From Spirodela intermedia (Eukaryota > Streptophyta > Magnoliopsida > Alismatales > Araceae): a DNA stretch of 64,000 nt. The notes below the pieces were generated by a model. That model was not told the DNA's origin. It saw nothing but the letters and a program-made list of their open reading frames with translations, and ran no database searches. A program made the translations under genes and the position numbers. The stretch spans positions 7,466,827-7,530,826 of the forward strand of contig LR746272.1 of NCBI GenBank assembly GCA_902729315.2, given 5' to 3'. Positions 12,339 through 27,300 of the stretch are shown here, piece by piece (within the stretch, counting starts at the first letter, position 1; every line of letters begins with the position of its first letter).

Positions 12339-15300
12339 ATGGAAGGCCCCTCGTCGTCAAAGATCGAAGCCCTAGCTCTGTCATCATCATCCCTCTTCCT
12401 CGAGGCCTACCGGTCCTTCATCTCGCTCTTCCCCCAGAATTCCTCCCCTCAACCTTCTGTCGTTGGCCTCCTCTCCTCGGGCTCTGTACTCCCCCCCGTG
12501 CCGCCGAGCTTCCCTCGGCACAAGCTCATCCCTGGAACTCGCTTCGTCGTGGATGGTTTCCGCTCCCCCGGTGACTTCTCAGTGTCCTACTTCCTCTCCC
12601 ACTTCCACTCCGATCACTACGGCGGCCTTGGGGCCGCCTGGTGCAGGGGTGTTATCTACTGCTCTGAGCTCACCGCCCGCCTCCTCGTCGATGCCCTGGG
12701 CATATCCCCGTTGTTTGTGGTCTCGCTGTCCATCGGTCGGACCGTCCAGATCGACGGCTGCGATGTGACGGCTGTCGAAGCAAACCATTGTCCGGGGGCC
12801 GTCCAGTTTCTGTTCAAAGTCCATGAGGATGAGGGGCGGCCGTGCGAGAAGTATGTCCACACAGGAGATTTCCGATATAGCGAATCTATGAAGTCGGATC
12901 CATTTCTCTGTCATTTTGTTGGGGCCGACGCCGTGTTCCTGGACACAACGTACTGCAATCCGAAGTTTACCTTCCTATCCCAGGATGAATCTATTGAATA
13001 TATCGTCAACACAATAGGGAAGATTATGGGCCGAGAAGAGCGTTCCTCTGGTTCTGTATTGTTCCTCATTTCTACTTATGTCATAGGGAAGGAAAAAATC
13101 TTGCTCGAGGTTTCACGACAATTAAACTGTGCACTGCATGTAGATGCTCGGAAAATGAAAATTTTGCGCGCTTCAGGACTTGGTGACCCAGGGATATTCA
13201 CAGAGGATGCCAAGGGTAGCTGCATTCATGTGATTGGATGGAACCTGTTGGGTGAGACTTGGCCGTATTTCCGTCCTAATTTTGTGAAAATGAGGGAGAT
13301 TATGCTGGAAAGGGGATATTCAAAGGCAGTTGGGTTCGTTCCTAGTGGATGGATGTACGAGAAAAGGAGTCGTGATTTTCCTGTGCGAGTTAAGGACTCT
13401 CTTGAGATTCATCTTGTCCCTTACAGTGAGCATTCCAGCTATGAGGAACTGCGGGAGTATGTGCGATTCCTCAGACCAAAACGTGTTATTCCGACAGTAG
13501 GGATGGAAGCATCAAAGCTTGACAGTAAGCATGGCCTCTTAATCCAGAAGCATTTTGCAAACCTTGTAAACGAGACAGCAAACAAGAAAGATTTCTTGAT
13601 GGGCTTCTTCCAGAGGATGAACGATGCCGATGGAAGGGATGAAAATCAGCCGGTGGTCCAAGCCATTGGTGGTGAGGGTGGAATAAAGGATAACAACCAC
13701 ACCTCACGCTCACAGGATCCGAATATATTGAGCAATGATGAAATGGAAAGAAACATGCAAGAGTTGCGAGACTGTTTGCCACCATGGGTGACCCAGGACC
13801 AACTTCTCCGTCTGCTTAATGATTCGAGTGGGGATATAATTGAAGCAGTTTCAGGATTTTATGAATGTGAAACAGAATTGTATAAGGAAGCCAATGCAGG
13901 CATTCAACCATTTCTTAGTTCCTTGAAAAGCTCATCTGATTGTTCAGCTGCAAGTCCCGAAGTCAAGTCTACACAGAAAGATCCAGATTCTAGCAGTCAA
14001 CCTTGTTTGGGTCGGAGCAAAAATTTGACCGGAAGGGTACTGGACAGAGTGAAACCCGCATCTCCCAGTAAAAGAGGAACTACAGTCTGCAATAAGGCAA
14101 AGAAGAAAGGAAGGGCAGGTTCCAAGTTACAACTGAGTGGATGCAATCAATCTACCATCACAGAATTCTTTGGGAAAATTGTGTCAGACCCCTCTCACAA
14201 AAAAGACATTGAATCTGAAGCCATTGGAAAGCATCCTACCAATGGGAAGGGATCACAAGTTGGTTCTGTGAATGAGTTGAATGATTTTCTCCTTATAATC
14301 AATGGAGGCATGCCCCGAAATGCTGCAACTGCTTTGTTGGAGAAGACAAGGTGGGACATTAATGCAGCTCTTGATCATTATTACACTGATTGTGTTACAG
14401 TAACTTCTGATGATAAGGAGTCAGTTTTGTATAATATGGTTAGTGAACAGTGTGGTAATACTATCTGCAAAACTGAAAAAGAAATCAATTCCTTGGAGGG
14501 AACAACAAACTTTCCTTCTTTGGCTGTCAAGGAGATTTCCACAGAAGAATCAGTTGAAGCTTTTATATCTTTGCCTCTCGAAAAGTATTCCCCTGTTGAA
14601 CATGGTTCGTCCTTCTTCAAACTTGTGATCAAGAGAGATATCTGAACTAGGTTCTCTTGTCCCAACGTTGTAGAGACTTATGTTTGTAAATTTCTTGTAT
14701 AGCATGCTGGAAAGCTGGTGAGCCTGCACCCTATTTACACTTGGCTCGGACTTTCAATTTGGTTGAGAAAGAAAAAGGCAAAATAAAAACTATTTGTATG
14801 TTGTGCAATATGTTCAGGAGGTGAACTGTTACTTCGCTCTCACCTTTTTTTCCATCTGTTCATTTTGAAGTTAATTCTTTCATGCCAATGTGTCTATTAA
14901 CTTGACTTTTAAACAGCTTACTTGCATTATCACCTGAAGATGTGCTACCTGCTGTTTATCTCTGTACAAATAAAATTGCTCCAGACCACGAAAACATGGT
15001 TAGTCACGATTTTTATTCCACCGACTGAAGTTCTTCATTCCTGTTCACTAAATATGAAATTGTTTCTTTTTACATGTGCCAAGGTTCTTGAATATGATCT
15101 TCATCTCGCTTGATTTGTTGGTCAGATAGTTTTCATTAAGGTGATTAGCTGATTACAGAAAAAAAAGTGTTTAACTACGGCAGCAAATATGAAAAACCTA
15201 TAAGAGGTTCCTTACTACCCTCTTTGCTCATCTGAAAAGATTTAAACCGGTAAAATACGTGCCAAACATTCGTCCTTCCTGATCTTTGGTAATGAAGTAG

Positions 15301-18300
15301 GGTGTGGAGCTTCATCTATCTTCTTGATTTTATAGCATTTTTCCACATGCATTATAGCTTTCAGGGCGAACTTATAAGTCTTTGAATTCATGTTTACATT
15401 CTCTTTCCTCTCTGATAACAGCACTTTACTCATATTTGGGACTACCATAATACGACTGATCCGTATGTATGATAGCATCATTATTAGACATGTCTATTAG
15501 CCTTATTATGTTAATCTCAGGAAAATAGGCTGGTTATGTTCTTTGAGTATATTACTAGTTGTAACGCCCCACGTGTGTTTTATAATCTTAATGGATATTT
15601 TACCTAAAAAGTTTTATAAATTGACGTATGTTTATACCCTTGTATGTCACTGTGACTAACTTCTTGAATATGGCCTTATATACATCTATCCCATCTTGAT
15701 CAATGCTATGTTAATTTCCTTAATTAGCTCTTACGTTTTGTGACAAAACTGGAGGTTATCTATATTAAAACTCCCAAATCATGGGAAGTTATTCTTTGGT
15801 AATAGTTTTCGGCTTAAAATCTAAAAATACTTTGAGAATCTTTCATTTAACTTGTGTTTTTTTAACTTGTGTATCTTTTGTTAAAAATGTTGCAAAAGAC
15901 ATTCAACTTTAGACATTTAGATCTGGCACTTATGAGAGTATCTGAAGAGAATCAGGGGAGTATTAGGGTGATTTTTACTACTCAAATAGTTAGACTGACG
16001 TCCTTCTTTCAAATGTCTTAATATATCATGAGTAATCGGTTATTGGCCTGTCGTTTCTTGGTACTATTCTACTTTTTACGTTGATTTCTTTTTATGCTCT
16101 CCTCTTTCATGTCAGTTTTGCTTTTTCTTCACATATGCTGTGCACTGAAAATAGTTTACTAAATATGTTAACCTATTTCTTTTGAAATGGTCATGGTTGG
16201 CTTTACTTCTCATTATGGTGCAGCCTAATTTCTCTAGGAACTTAACATTGGTGGAGGACTGGTTACGACCGCATTGGAGCAGACGTGTGGTATAAAGAGG
16301 TCAAAAATAAGGGAGCTGTACAATGAACTGGGTGATCTTGGTAGCCATCCATATACTAATGGTTTCCTGCCATTTCCCATGGCACATATCTTTCTATTTT
16401 GAAGAATCTCGCTAAAGTCAACTCTTCTTGCAGGTGATGTTGCACAGTATTGTCGACAGACACAATCTCTACTGATTCTTCCACGTCCACTTTTAATCCA
16501 GGACTTGTTTTCTGTCTTTAAGAAGATAAGGTGAATCTAACGTCCATGAAACTATGATTTATATTCTAATCGTTTGTTTAAATATAATTTTGCTCCGTCT
16601 TTCTTCATTTCATTTTAGTTAAAATATATCATTGTTATCTATTAGTTGCCTTCTGAACTTAGAAAACCGATCCTCATCTGGGTTGATGACATATTAACAT
16701 TATTATTGATTCTGTCCTTGTTACATCATCTTCTACTCCCAATTTTTCCCTCTCATCCATCATATGCTTTGAATTATGCTTCTTTAAAGAACATTCAATC
16801 AAATCTCAACTGAAGAAACTGTTCCACACCCTCTCATCTGCATGCAATCTTGGTGGAGGATTAGAATTGTATGAAAGAGAGACATGAAAAACATTAAGAC
16901 AACATTTTTCTAACTGATCTCTACTTTCGTGGGCAATGGGTTCATCAATAAACTAACTTCGGGCCAAACAGTACTAGTATCTTCATGAATATCATCTTAT
17001 CTCATTAATGCTTGTCTCGATCCATGCTATCGCAGAACAAAAAATGGGGAAGGCATCATCTTCAACCTATATGACTAACAAAGGTTTAAGGACATCAGTG
17101 TGCTGATTTTAATGCTATTCATGAGTGACAACTTTTAAAAACGGATCCAATTCATATGAGTCATCAAATCGTGGCCACACTTATCATTGAGTTTTCAAGC
17201 TTTTCACTGGCTGGATTCTGCCCATTGGTCGGTAATTATTCGCATGGTTATTTACAGATATGTCCTCCATCATCTGATCATGACTGTTCTCGTGGAATCT
17301 TTCTTATACCATCATTTTGAAATTGAGACACTATTATGATTGGTTGATGATAGTTGATGTGCTTGTAGTTTCTCAGTACCAGAAATCAGATCCGTTTTCA
17401 AAAACTTTCAATGAGGCACATGCATGGCGATAGATTGAAATTGTGTACTTAGTCATTTGCCCAGTCATAATTAAATCACATATTTCTTGTCATTCTTCTG
17501 TAATGTAACGATAGCCCATTTTCTTCTGTAATGTCGTTTTACCCATCCCTTTGACAAGTTTATCAGAGTTTTTGTTGTGTCATAAAAGCCTTTGCAGTCT
17601 TACATTGTCTTCTGGCTTTGAAAAACTTGGTTATGTGTTTGATCTTTCCTCCTTTGAAATAAGATAATAGTCTGCTACTTGTTTTATGCCTACTTGATTT
17701 CACCAGTCTAGAAACAGGCAGCGGAAGTCTTACTCGGAAGAAACACCTTATTCTATATCTAATGCGCTCCTGTAGAGAAATGGAAATGAAGTTCCTCGTG
17801 CGGACATTGGTAAGGAAGCTCTAAATCGTCTTATATGTCTCCCGCTTTGGCTTTTCCTTTCCCTCAGATGCTGCCAAACAAGTGCATTTGACTGGCATCC
17901 TGCTTCTTCTATATCTTACAGAACTGTGCTCTATTTGACTCTTTATCTGTCTTTAATGTTTTGGTTGCTTACAGTTTGGTAGCTTCATTACTTTCATTCA
18001 CTTTCGAGCGAACTGGGGAGAATTTATTATGTTGCTTGCTCGGCGAGAGTTGATTACTGTTCTGCAAACTAGGAATTTTTTGTACCCTGAATAAAATGTT
18101 TCAACCATTAACTGACCATAGATATTGTACTTCTATCCTTCCTGGCTTCTTTTTGGTCTCTGGCAGTCTTTTTCAACCAGCTTATTTTCCTGCAGTCTTT
18201 CATATTACCTCCTCTGTTTGATCCACTGTAGGCCGTCGAAGATTCCACTGTGATTTTAAATGGCATTTATATCTTTCCTTTCTCACTGTTGAAAGTTGTC

Positions 18301-21300
18301 TTTGAGCTAGATATTGCTAGCGACATGGACTGAACTGAAGGAAATCTCTACCCCAGGATAAAGGCCAAAAAACAAGTAAAAATGAAAGGCACATGGGCTG
18401 ATTCATCTTCTTGTTCCATTGTATAACGCACCAATCACATTGACAGGAAACATAGTCAAGCTTATGTGATGGAGGTTCAAGGCTCACTTGTTTCAGTGCC
18501 TGCAATGAGGCGGCCTGCCTTATTTATTGAATCTCATCTGATACTACAGAGATAATCGTGGATTTGTTTTATTATTTTTTAGTGTGGAATCTTGCTTATT
18601 GTTTGTTTTTTTATTTTTTCCTTATTTTGATAATGCAATTTATCTTTTTATCTGAAGTTTGAGCCACAATGGTACTAGAATCAGGCATTCATTTGTAAGA
18701 CTAATGATTGAAAACAACCAGAACCGGGCTGAACTTTGTGTCAGTCAGCCCAGAAGAAGGGTTGCCACCTTGCAGCCGGCTTTGTTCTCCATCTTGACCC
18801 TTCTTGGAGTAGATTGATGGCCCTCCAGTTATCCATTCCGGTGAAATTTATGAATTCAATTTTTTTCAATACAGATAACTCTATTATTTGGGTCTAGGTC
18901 AGTTTGTCATGTAAGGTTTAGAAAGCATCTTGAGTTTGGGCTCTTGCTGATAATCCTTGGGTCCTTCTAATTCAAGTTTCGTTTGGTTTAACAGCCATCA
19001 TTTTCAGTGGGTCAAATGGAAGTTCACTGTAACCAGAATCTGGTCCAAGACTTAGACACTTCGTGTAATGATCTATCTGCGGTATGAAGGCTATTACGAG
19101 ATGAAACATATTGCAATGCATATGTTTGACGTCTCGAAAACCAAGGGAGAGGGATGAAAGGAACAAGAGGAAAGAAAGGAAGAATGAGGGAAACAAAAAC
19201 TGAACTAACTTCTCTTACGGTGGCTCCTTTAGGTTAACAGGGGTTCCCAATCACAACAGTTGAAAAAGGACTCTGTACTCGAGGACAAAAATGCCCTTGA
19301 GGACATGTTTCTAACTAATTCGTTCTTACAACATGAAGCATGTGTCATTGTTAAATGACACCAAGTTACTCTGAGAAAAGAGTTTGCAGCCCTTGGTCCA
19401 AATTTTCTTGATCAAGCAAGATATTAATTTGTGACATGTTTATGAATGCCCTCGTTGTCCAACTCTGTTTCTGAATAATTATTCCCCAAAATTCTTTTAA
19501 GTTGATGCCCCCCCTGTACACTATTTTTCTCACCCTGGTGGTAAGTCTGTCTTTCGATTAGCAACATGCAAAGTTCCCTCTTCTAATTACCCAAAGCTTT
19601 ACAAATGAGTGGAACTTGTTAATGGGCCCCACATGTACCCCCGATTATTTTGATATCAGGACAACTTGTCTTCAGTCAAAACTTTCGAAAACTGTTTATA
19701 AGGGAATCAGAAAGACTTCTGGTCTGCCTTATTTTATATGGGGACAATAGAAACAAAAATACAAGATGATCTCTAGTTCTTGCGCAATCAGAGAAGAGGA
19801 TAAATTTGTCCAGCGTTTAAATTTTGTTTTGTTCAGTGGTCGAGCAATTGTTGCGTAGTTTAGTGACAGTTATAGAGTTTGCATTTTACGCATTTCTTTT
19901 TCTAATTCAACAAGCGAGAGCCACGAAGCTACTCCAACTTGTTTATGCTAGATGCTCGTCATTCTATTTCAGAGAACTTCTCAAAGTCAATTCACCGCTT
20001 TATTTTCTTTTACTACACCCTATTTTTTCTTTCATGTGACATAAACCTATTCATTTTAAGGTCCGGAATTTGCGTATTGGAGCCATGATGAGAACTATAC
20101 TACCAGCTTTAGCGCAAGCAGTGGTATTGAATGAGCCCTTTTCCTTGCTTCAGAAAGGATCAATAGACAACCTAAAAGTGAAGCTTCAGGTTAATTTTCC
20201 CATTTAGCCTGCCTTGATATTCATGGGAGGCATGTTGAATATTGATTTCATTCTCTTAATTATTATATTTTCTGTACCACAGAGATCCTTCTAATGATCT
20301 AATTTAGATGAAAATCGCATTTTCCCGTTCAATGAATATGCAGGCTGTACAGATAATGCAGTAGATTGATATTAGCAATTACCGCTGCAGTTGGACCCTA
20401 TGGATATCAAGAAAATTGATTTCTGATTTTTTTACAGGAAATTTCGTCTACAGTTGCTGAAGCCTATAACATACTTCCGAATTTGGTATGTATTTCAACT
20501 CTACCTTCAAAATGCACTACTCTTATCTACTACCTTGTCGATGGCGATTCCTTTCATTCCTTAAATGTAGATAGTTTCCACCTATTCATTACAATAAAAA
20601 AATTAATTAAGAGATACCCAAGTATATGAACATCAGTTCTCACAAAAGCTATTTATACAAGAACGGGGTGTAGAATCGTCTTTGTGCCAAAGCTCACAAA
20701 ATGGTAAAGAGACATCCTTACAAAACACTCAAGCCCATCTTTTCTGTTGCAAAAGAAAAAGGAAAGACTATCACTTGAGCAGCTTCTGCATTACGGCTAT
20801 GATTTTGTTGTTCCTCTTACGAATTGAACCCCAAGGTTAATACAAAAGATGAATCAAAAAGTTAAAAATTACCTTTGAGTGCCCTGTTCATCTTTCAACC
20901 TCTCTGTACCTGCTCCTAGCTGTTGGAATGTGCCAGCTAATGTTTAGCATTGTGAGAAAGTTATCCCAGATCTGATGATAACAGCATCTTGGGAATGAGA
21001 GATTTATGGTTCCCTCCTCTCCAGACAAGTTACAAGGCGTGGCGTGTCTCTTATTTTTCCTCCCGGCTACCTTTGCTGATTCTTTCCCTTCTTCTCTTTC
21101 TCGGACTTAATCTTCCTTTTAAGCTTTTATCTCGTCTTCTTCTCTTCATTTCCATTCTTTCTGGCAACTTTTCCTTCCATATTCTTCAGTTGGTTTCTGA
21201 AATGAGGATGTTGTCTGAGACGTGCTCAGACTTTGCTGGCTCGTCAGGTGTAGATCCCCTTCATCATCTTGTAGCAATCCAGTTACTTCACATGTGAAAG

Positions 21301-24300
21301 TCCGTTGTGGACATTCTTCTGGCGAAGCTTTAATCAGTCTTTGTTAAAGGAGATTCCTTGAGATTATCAATCTCCCTGGAAAACTATACCTATAGTGAAT
21401 GATTGCAAGATAACTTGATCTCAACTCATTTTTGAGGCATAGATGAATTTGATGAGATCCTTAAGAAATTTCTAGATCCATTAGAGTTGTACAATAAACC
21501 TCTGTTTGTCTACTTTCATCCAGAGTAAAGTGTCACATGAGGAAGAGAACTAGATCTTTAAGATTTCACATAGTCCTGCTTATTAAAGTATCTATGCAGT
21601 TAAACAGGCATGAAATTTCGTTAAGATTTTTGAAATGACTTCTGCTTCTGCTGACTCGCACAAGTCTGTTCAATTCTGGTATATAAGAGATGAGTTGAGC
21701 TTTTACAACTTTTATGTGCCTTCAATCAGACCTGGACCTGGGTAAACAGTGTAAATCGCTATTATTCTGGAACGCTAAAACCTGTATACATCAGGGGGCA
21801 GAAACACTTCAAATGCAATGACACAAATAATATTTTGCATGTTCTGTGACTATTAGGTTATGAATCTATTTAATATTATGCAAACAGGATTTGCTTGTAC
21901 CTGCGCTGCTGAGCAGAGGGAGTGATTTCTCATCTAGTACCTTAGAAATGGTACCGGGTTCACCTATTTTACCCATGCTTGCTAAGTAAGTGCATTTCTT
22001 CAGTAATCTTTCTCCAATAACTTAAAATTCTGACGTTCCTCTGGGTTTCAGAATTGCAAATGGGGTCCCTCAAGTTCTGAAGTTATTCAAGGATAAGGCT
22101 TTTACATGTGAATACAAGTATTCTCATCCTTCGAATCTTCGTTTGACTTGATCTTTGATTAGTTTTATTTGGGGGTATAGATTTGTTAGCTCTTTGGACC
22201 ATGCAGTTATTGCTTAAATAAATTATAGCTTTATGAATTTTTTTTCTACTTAAACGTGGACATGGTTCAAATTAATGTTAAAGCAAAATGATCGTTATCT
22301 GACAAATTATGGAAGTATTCGTGATTTTAATTTTCTATTCTCACGTCCTATATTGTCATGACCTTCTTTCCTTATGTATACGTCGTCATTGGTGATGACT
22401 TACTGTTGCTTCTTTGAAACAGCATTTTTATCAATGATTTGAAATAGAACATTAGTCCCTTGGTCTGCGTGTCACCTTAGGTTTTTAGCATCTGTATTCC
22501 CTTTCAACCAAAAGATATCTTAATGTGTTATCATAGTTCTGAAATGGCTGAGATGCCAATGGAGCTTCGCTTGAGCATTCTTCCTATGATAGGTTTCCTT
22601 TCCATAAATATCTCTTACTTAAGCACGTAAGGCTACATTTCACTTGCCTTACTCACCCTATCGTTGTTTTTTTTTTTTTTTGTTTGCTCATTATTCTACT
22701 CTCCCAGAGTAGACTAATGAGTGAAAGGATTCAGATTAATTTATGACCATTTTCTCCAAAGAACACCAATGAAGTCATTCTAATTACCGCTGTTAATTTC
22801 CTCGTTTCCCTTTTAACTAAGTACCTAACCTTCTCATTAAGTTTCCAGTAATCCTGATAGAATGCACATGTACAAGGTTTTAGTAACTCACAGTATAGTA
22901 TGAGAGATTTTCAATATATCTACTAGGCTATGCCCTGTGAAGCCATTCCACGTCATGATGTCTCCGCATCAAACATGTATGCTTGTAAAAATGGCCATTC
23001 TTTGTTAACTTCTCTTTGATGCATAATGCAAGTAAGGAATGAATTTGCAGGAAAATTTTAAATTTTATTTATTGGAGTTCTTTAGAGAAAATGGACGTCA
23101 TAAACTGATTTATATTCTTTTTACACTTTTATTAAGAATCTGAAAATGAAGCTCTATAATTTATTTCGTTCACGAACACGGCTTATCCTCCTGTCTGTGT
23201 ATTGAATAGTATTTTAGCCCATACATGTTTAAGTTTGATTGGTGTCTTTCCTTTCCCCAAAAGGTGCGATATAATTTTTCTAATGATTAACACAGCGAGA
23301 ATTATTTTTTATTACATAGTCCCTTTATTATGCGTTCCAAAGTAGTTTATGCTGCCATTTATGTTATGCTATTTTTGTTCAGGTATGATGGTCAACGAGC
23401 TCAGATTCATAGATTGGCAGATGGATCTATTCGTGTATTTTCACGAAACATGAGTGAAACAACATCTAAATTTCCTGATTTGGTTAATTTAATCAAAGAG
23501 TTGTGTAAGCCTTCAGTGAGTACATTTATTTTGGATGCTGAGGTAAGTCTCAATTGGATTGAATTTTCCTGGTCAAAGTTTATGTTTATTATTGTGTTGG
23601 ATTATCTTTTAGTTTTTGTCAAATTATCTTTTCACTATCTAATTGGGAACATTTATTCTTCAAGGTTGTTGGAGTTGATAGAAAAAGTGGTAACAGACTC
23701 ATGTCTTTTCAGCAATTATCCTCTAGAGAGAGGGGCGGCAGAGACTCTGCCGTCTCATTGGAGACTATAAAGGTGTATTGTTTTCCTTCTCTTTAGAAGT
23801 TATTCTCATTATTCTTCTAATTTTCTACCTTCACCCTTATGAGAGATGGCCTGAAGCATTATCAAAGTCAACCACTTTCCTTTAATTTTCATATCCTCTG
23901 ATGTAGGACCTCATGTTATTATTTTTCAAAATATTATTGCCAACTTACTAAATTTTAAAAAAGTGATTGTTTTGTGAATCAAAAGTTCCAATTTACTGTT
24001 GCGAATTCATCGAGAGTTATTAAGCAGTGATTACTGCATTATTGTTTCAATGGAGTTTTCATAACCCGTTCAAAAAGTTTCATGTGGCTTACAGATCATC
24101 ATAAGGTAAATGGGGGAAATTGAAGGGGCTTCTTTGGGAAGTATTTATGACATCGCCCTAGACATTATTTTCTCCTTCTGGATTGACGTCCTCAGAGCGA
24201 ATTAATGTTGAAGGGAAAAAAATGCATAATAGCAGAAAAGATGACTTTTATGCATCTAGCAGCCTACCACAGCATGTTTGGTTTTTATTCTTCAAAGGTC

Positions 24301-27300
24301 CTCATGTTCAATTTGCTCAGGTGCACTCACTAACATTTTTCAGTGATAATATCTTCTCTGTCAAGTAGTTGTTGGAATTTTGAGGGAGCTACTTGAATTT
24401 TCCCAAAGTGGTTCTACTAACTATTAAAAAAAATGATTTCAAAGTATGAAACGGTAATGCATCAAAAACCAGTTTCTCGATGACTTATCTACCTATTGAG
24501 CTCTGTCACACTAGAAATACCGGTTTTGCGAACTAATTCATGTTAATATTGGCTGATTCCTTGCTCATAAACGCTAAAATAGTGTAAATCGATGAACTAC
24601 AGATCTAATACTCTGTTTCTTTGACGGATGGAGGTTACTTGGGGTCGTGAAATTTTTTGCCACCGTGGAAATAAAGAGATGAAAAATGAGTTAAAAAAGG
24701 AACAAAAAAGATCAAATGTGCACCACCTGCTGCTGATGAGGAGCAGAGGAAGAAGAGGAACCTGTGGGGACTGGTCACTGCATCCAGGCATGTTGGACTG
24801 TGATGGGCACTGGAATAGATGGAGCCGGACAGTCATCTTTTCTACGTCCTTATCGGAAATGCTGTACCTAGGAACCTTATACTTAAAAATATTTCATTCA
24901 ATTTTTTATTATTTTGAGCTGAACTGCTGGTTTGTTTTGCAACAATGTCTCTGACTCAGATGCATTAAAAAAAACTGGCCGGAACTTGTTGATTTCTCAT
25001 CTAATCCAAGGATACTAACTCCCTCAAAAGGTTCTGGACTAGAAACCTTGAACCAATGGTGATCCCATGTTAATTGTGATGGTTTTGGAAGGAAACATAT
25101 CTTGGGGATGCCAATTTTTTGCGTTCTCGTACTTGTCTCGCATTATAGATTATCAGACGTCATTTCCTTAACAGCACATGCTATAGGTGCGTACAGACAG
25201 CTATATGAAACCAGATTGTCGGCTGATTCTTTGCCTTTGCATTGCGTATGTCAGAGCTAGAGAATATTTTATCAGGTTGAGATGGTGCACAAATTGAATC
25301 AAAATCGCTCAATGAACATCTGGGTTCATTCAATAGGTGAGAACATGTTAGTTTGGATTCTGACAAACACTGGTCAACCTTTGTTTTCGTATTAAACCAG
25401 CCCAAACCAACTCTTTCTTAGTTTCTCGAGTTTCTAGGGCTTGTATTAACGTTTTTGTATTGATTTTATTTTAAATAGATCCCCTTTTGGGACATCATTT
25501 TATTAATTCTATGTAAAATCTTTTTATTATATCTGATTTCAGACATCTCGTAGGATGGTGATCCTTGCCTGTCTCCACAGTCCAGCTTGGTCTGGGCCAG
25601 ATTGAGTCCCTACCTTAAACAGACTCGTTTTAAACGGGTCTTAGGAAACTATTTAGAGAATATTTTTTCTAGGACTAAAAGATAGAACTTAATTGACCTA
25701 AAACATGCCAAACCAGTACCCTACTTTTAAGTAGCAAAAATAATTTATTGACCTGAACTTATTATCATTCGCTGTTTGTTAATTGGTACAATATAGTTTC
25801 AAATGTGTAGTTGAATGAGAGAGTGTTTTAATAATCGTCTGGTTTGACTGGAATGAACTGCTTCGGATTCCTTTTTCGGGATCTTATTCTCTGACAAGAT
25901 CTAGTGAGCTTGATCCCCGGGATGCATAGCGCACCTGCTTCAGATGCACAAGTGCACTTTTATGTGGATCATAATTGTACGCAGCTGATGCTATTATTCG
26001 AGGTCGAGTTTGTGATAAATATACATAGAATTCGATTTCTCCACTAAAACTAGTTTTGCAAGGGTTGATGCTGACACCATATCAGCGATAAGATTGGACG
26101 GCCAATTTTTCACACTATATCACAAACATCTCGGGCTACTTTAGGATCAGATGGTGCCCTTAAAGTATCCGGTATAATGTATCATGTAAGTTTCAGTTTA
26201 AGCCCACTCCTAACACGACAGATCTGATCAAAATAGATCAAAAGTATCAGTGGGCCGATAGAAATGTTGGGTCCACAGGTTCTCAGGGTGCTCATCATCT
26301 CTCACCCACTCTCAACCAGATCATTATCTTCTTCCTTCCTGCCTGCCTTCTCATATTTTAGACTCTTGTTGTTGGTCCAAGTTCAAGCCCAAGCTGATTA
26401 AGGGATCAGGGTCATCTTTAGGCTAACCACTCTCCTGCGTTTCTCATTTGCTGAAATCCTTCATAAAAATGTGGCAATCATAATGATAAATTATTGCAGA
26501 ATCAGTAATGAATCAAATCAAAATGTAAGGGACCCAATCAGGAGGCGACATGGATGTAAGCTGGCAATTTCCATGCATTGCTTCTGCTAAGAAGCTGCAG
26601 CTTTTATTTTGTGATGGCCCTGTACATAATTATGGATGTGGATCAATCTAAAATGGGGATGAGAAAGGGAGATGTAGATTTCCTGCATTAGAGGTACCTA
26701 TTCTATTGTGTGCTGCTTTAATTTAGTCAAGTACTGCATCCAACAATGCTTCTTTAATGATGGGAGAATTACATATTTATATTCAATTGTCTCCCACCAA
26801 TTCTACTCCAAAATTAGTGTTTATTCTTACATAAAGAAAGTTCAAATAAAAGCAATTTATCTGACCCTTTCATTGATTAAAATGGCATTATTCCTATCAC
26901 ATCAAAATATAAAAACTCATAAAATTTTCCTTCAAATATTCATCTTCGTATCTATGGAATTGTTCTGAGTACATGTCAGTCATCACATGCGCAACCCAAA
27001 TGTACAAAATATCTGCATAAATACCTTTGCATCACAGGATTGATGAATCATACTATCTTTTAAAGTACTAATAAGAGATCCTATCTCAGTGGTTGCGCTG
27101 AATGACATGAGGAAATCTCAACTTCGATGCCATCATTGATGAAACTGATACTATCCCTTATAGGCCTTCTCCAATCTTCTCTTCTGTGCTTATCTTACCC
27201 CTCATTTCTCCTCTTAATTCCTATTTTTACCTTGTTTTGTCCTCCGAATTTTTAAAAAATATAAAGGGGTGCCTCTTCTTAGTCACGTAATGCCATCTCA

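Noticed and set aside
12579-12914. Minus-strand ORF inside DNA ligase 6 exon 1
   Set aside because: Shadow of the GC-rich nuclease coding sequence on the other strand.
17120-17415. Possible MITE in DNA ligase 6 intron 5: TTTAAAAACGGATCC and inverted GATCCGTTTTCAAAAA about 250 bp apart
   Set aside because: Similarity is limited to about 16 bp with no target-site duplication, so it could be chance.
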